NCBI RefSeq assembly: GCF_036906915.1
Contig: NZ_JBAKHX010000156.1
Span: 1 to 7,735 of the forward strand
Direction of reading: 5' to 3'
Source of the DNA: Phytohabitans sp036906915
GTDB taxonomy: Bacteria > Actinomycetota > Actinomycetes > Mycobacteriales > Micromonosporaceae
DNA length: 7,735 nucleotides
In this document: in pieces, positions 6,724 to 7,735 of the stretch
How the letters are laid out: each line of letters starts with the position of its first letter
Position numbering within the stretch: position 1 is the stretch's first letter
Position numbers and translations under genes: made by a program
The notes under the pieces: generated by a model
What the model was told of the DNA's origin: nothing
The model's database searches: none
What the model saw: the letters and a program-made list of their open reading frames with translations, nothing else

Positions 6724-6813
6724 CCGGCCGCCCCACCTGGGGTTGGTCTCTTCGTAACGTGGCTGCCGGCAGTCCGACGCCCAGACCAGCGACCGAGGCC
6801 ACCGCAGCGGTGC

Positions 6814-6820
6814 GAGGAGG
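6814..6820 (+). promoter_or_regulatory. Ribosome-binding site fixing the transposase start at GTG 6827
   Basis: GAGGAGG lies 6 bases before the GTG at 6827. It sets the original start of the transposase even though the longest open frame across this area begins earlier, at ATG 6759. Confidence 0.75.
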
Positions 6821-6870
6821 CAAGGCGTGCACGAGGGGTTCGGCGTCTTCTTGGGCCTGGACGTCGGCAA

Positions 6871-6882
6871 GGACGGACGGAC
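6871..6882 (+). repeat. (GGAC)3 tetranucleotide repeat causing a frameshift
   Basis: Three GGAC units follow GGCAA in the N-terminal coding part of the transposase. With two units the frame runs continuously as GLDVGKDGHHAVGLSPDG, as expected for the family. With three, the reading frame is lost. A one-unit gain by slippage is the simplest explanation. Confidence 0.8.
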
Positions 6883-7116
6883 ACCATGCGGTCGGGCTGT
6901 CCCCGGACGGCAAGCGGCTGCACGACGCGCAGTTGCCCAACACCGAAGCCAGACTCCGGGCCCTGTTCACCAAACTGGCCCGCCACGGTCGCATCCTGGT
7001 CGTGGTCGACCAACCCGCCTCGATCGGCGCGCTGCCGGTCGCGGCCGCCCGCGCTTGCGGGCATCACGTGGCCTACCTGCCCGGCCTGGCCATGCGCCGC
7101 CTGGCCGACCTGCATC

Positions 7117-7142
7117 CCGGCACCGCCAAGACCGGCACCGCC
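7117..7142 (+). repeat. 15-base imperfect direct repeat at the internal deletion joint
   Basis: CCGGCACCGCC occurs at 7117-7127 and again at 7132-7142, with near-identical spacer bases (AAGA, GAGA) after each copy. It encodes GTAKT-GTAET. The joint sits exactly where the transposase skips from its catalytic N-terminal part to the segment before Transposase_20, so short repeats probably mediated the deletion. Confidence 0.6.
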
Positions 7143-7639
7143 GAGACCGTCCTGCCCCGACTGGCAGACAACCTGCGCGACCTGCTACGCCAACGAGACC
7201 AGCTCGCCGCCGAAGTCGAGAACAGGATCGATGACCACCCTCTTGCCGGGATCATGACCTCGATGCCCGGCATCGGGGTCAGGGCCGCAGCCCGCATCCT
7301 GCTCGAAGTCGGCGACGGCAGCGCATTTCCCACCCCCGGCCATCTGGCCGCCTACGCCGGCCTGGCCCCGGTCACCCGCCGCTCCGGCACCAGCATCCGC
7401 GGCGAACATCCACCCAAGGGCGGCAACAAGCAGCTCAAACGCGCGTTCTTCCTGTCCGCGTTCGCCGCCCTGTCCGACCCCGCCAGCCGCACCTACTACG
7501 ACCGCAAACGAGCCGAAGGCAAGAAACACAACGCCGCCCTCATCTGCCCCGCCCGCCGCCGCGTCGACGTCCTACACGCCATGCTCCGCACCCAAACCCC
7601 CTACCAGCACAAAACGACGGACGAACCCCGCCTCGCTGC

Positions 7640-7645
7640 TTGACA
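7640..7645 (+). promoter_or_regulatory. Outward-facing consensus -35 in the IS right end
   Basis: TTGACA is a perfect -35 hexamer overlapping the transposase TGA stop. Some IS110-family elements are known to place a -35 in the right end that joins a -10 in the left end when the element circularises, driving the bridge RNA and transposase. No matching -10 is seen 16-18 bases downstream in the linear copy. Chance occurrence is possible. Confidence 0.35.
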
Positions 7646-7651
7646 AAACCC

Positions 7652-7659
7652 ATAGGGAC
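7652..7659 (+). repeat. ATAGGGAC, right copy
   Basis: This is the second copy of the 8-mer, 8 bases after the transposase stop. IS110 elements usually make no target duplication, so an end-associated site is likelier than a duplication. Confidence 0.4.
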
Positions 7660-7660
7660 A

Positions 7661-7735
7661 CCCCCCGTTTCTGGCTCTTCTGACTGATCTGTGGGTTGGT
7701 TTGGGCGGTCATCGACCGTGGAGGGTGGGTCGGTG
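7661..7735. other. Unassigned right edge
   Basis: These 75 bases contain no recognisable coding segment, and in particular not the continuation of the exporter ATPase after Walker A. A forward frame from 7665 is open to the window edge but resembles nothing I know. The stretch could be the rest of the IS right end or the start of another element. Confidence 0.3.

Larger units (their letters stand above)
6716..6826 (+). ncRNA. Candidate bridge RNA in the IS110 left end
   Basis: IS110-family elements are known to encode a structured bridge RNA in a non-coding end, which pairs with target and donor DNA and guides the recombinase. Here the space before the transposase gene can fold well. CCCC-ACCT-GGGG at 6731-6742 makes a small 5' hairpin. 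GTTGGTCT at 6742-6749 pairs with AGACCAGC at 6783-6790 (8 bp, one G-U) and encloses a loop of 33 bases, inside which CGT/ACG (6753-6755/6777-6779) and the palindrome CTGCCGGCAG (6763-6772) can form. CACCGC-A-GCGGTG at 6800-6812 follows, just before the transposase ribosome-binding site. Position and folding fit a bridge RNA; the exact ends, strand and guide segments are not determined. Confidence 0.45.
6827..7643 (+). pseudogene. IS110-family transposase, frameshifted and internally deleted
   Basis: The original start is GTG 6827. The first frame gives VFLGLDVGKDG, with the first Asp of the RuvC-like DEDD site, then shifts out of frame at the GGAC repeat (6871-6882). In the second frame the family sequence resumes: HHAVGLSPDGKRL, then VVVDQPASIG, and PGLAMRRLADLHPG up to about 7127. 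There GTAKT runs straight into GTAETVLPRLADNLR. The family normally has more than 100 residues between these points, including the KTDARD segment with the last DEDD aspartates, so these are lost. The C-terminal Transposase_20 domain is intact: MTSMPGIG, HLAAYAGLAPVTRRSG, the SGTSIRG segment that bears the conserved catalytic serine, and YYDRKRAEGKKHNAALI. Removing the extra 4 bases gives only 270 residues, against about 400 for an intact relative. It should be inactive. Confidence 0.88.
6678..7660 (+). mobile_element. IS110-family insertion sequence (degenerate copy; ends approximate)
   Basis: The element comprises a non-coding left end of about 150 bases, a broken IS110-type transposase gene and a short right end. 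The left boundary is placed where similarity to the exporter ATPase stops (after Leu52, about 6677). The right boundary is uncertain, because only 92 bases remain after the transposase stop and I do not recognise the rest of the exporter gene there. A long non-coding left end and the absence of clear terminal inverted repeats or a target duplication fit IS110 biology. With the transposase damaged, the copy should be immobile unless helped in trans. Confidence 0.72.

Noticed and set aside
6759..6826. ATG 6759 as transposase start
   Set aside because: The frame here runs through the non-coding IS left end. The GTG at 6827 with GAGGAGG and the GLDVGK motif marks the true start.
6716..7659. ATAGGGAC pair as a target-site duplication
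   Set aside because: IS110 elements do not normally create target duplications, and the exporter similarity ends about 38 bases before the left copy.
1..7735. CRISPR array, tRNA or rRNA genes
   Set aside because: No regularly spaced repeats and no tRNA- or rRNA-like segments were seen on either strand.

Overview
The window reads as chromosomal DNA from a high-G+C actinomycete (Streptomyces, Nonomuraea, Micromonospora or a relative). The evidence is strong G/C preference at third codon positions, GTG starts, a lipoprotein signal, a LacI-regulated sugar ABC importer without its own ATPase, and apparently leaderless genes. No genus can be fixed from this sequence alone. The exception is roughly the first 425 bases, which are only about 50-55% G+C in the lines I counted, against about 80% just beyond.

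Layout. (1) 61-429, minus strand: the N-terminal catalytic part of an Mrr-like restriction endonuclease, stopped early, in low-G+C DNA that looks acquired. (2) 430-692: G+C-rich DNA with no gene I can defend. (3) 711-1835: a LacI-family repressor, probably on a leaderless transcript. (4) 1836-1944: the control region, with a perfect 12-bp palindrome touching the -35 element of a promoter. (5) 1945-6431: a four-gene operon with gaps or overlaps of a few bases, encoding a solute-binding lipoprotein, two MalF/MalG-type permeases and a cytoplasmic GH43 beta-xylosidase/alpha-L-arabinofuranosidase. (6) 6522-about 6677: the first 52 codons of an ABC-exporter ATPase, cut off just after Walker A. (7) About 6678 to at least 7660: an IS110-family insertion sequence whose left end has folding potential suited to a bridge RNA and whose transposase gene is broken twice. 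(8) About 7661-7735: unexplained.

How the parts work together. The lipoprotein should capture a xylose- and/or arabinose-containing oligosaccharide outside the membrane, and the two permeases should import it using an ATPase encoded elsewhere (MsiK-type sharing). The GH43 enzyme, which has no signal peptide, should cleave it in the cytoplasm. The LacI protein is the natural repressor and the palindrome at 1854-1865 its natural operator. The sugar operon itself is a familiar type. The less ordinary material lies at the two ends: the restriction-gene remnant, and the IS110 copy that has ended an exporter gene and then decayed by a 4-base repeat gain and an in-frame deletion of its catalytic region.
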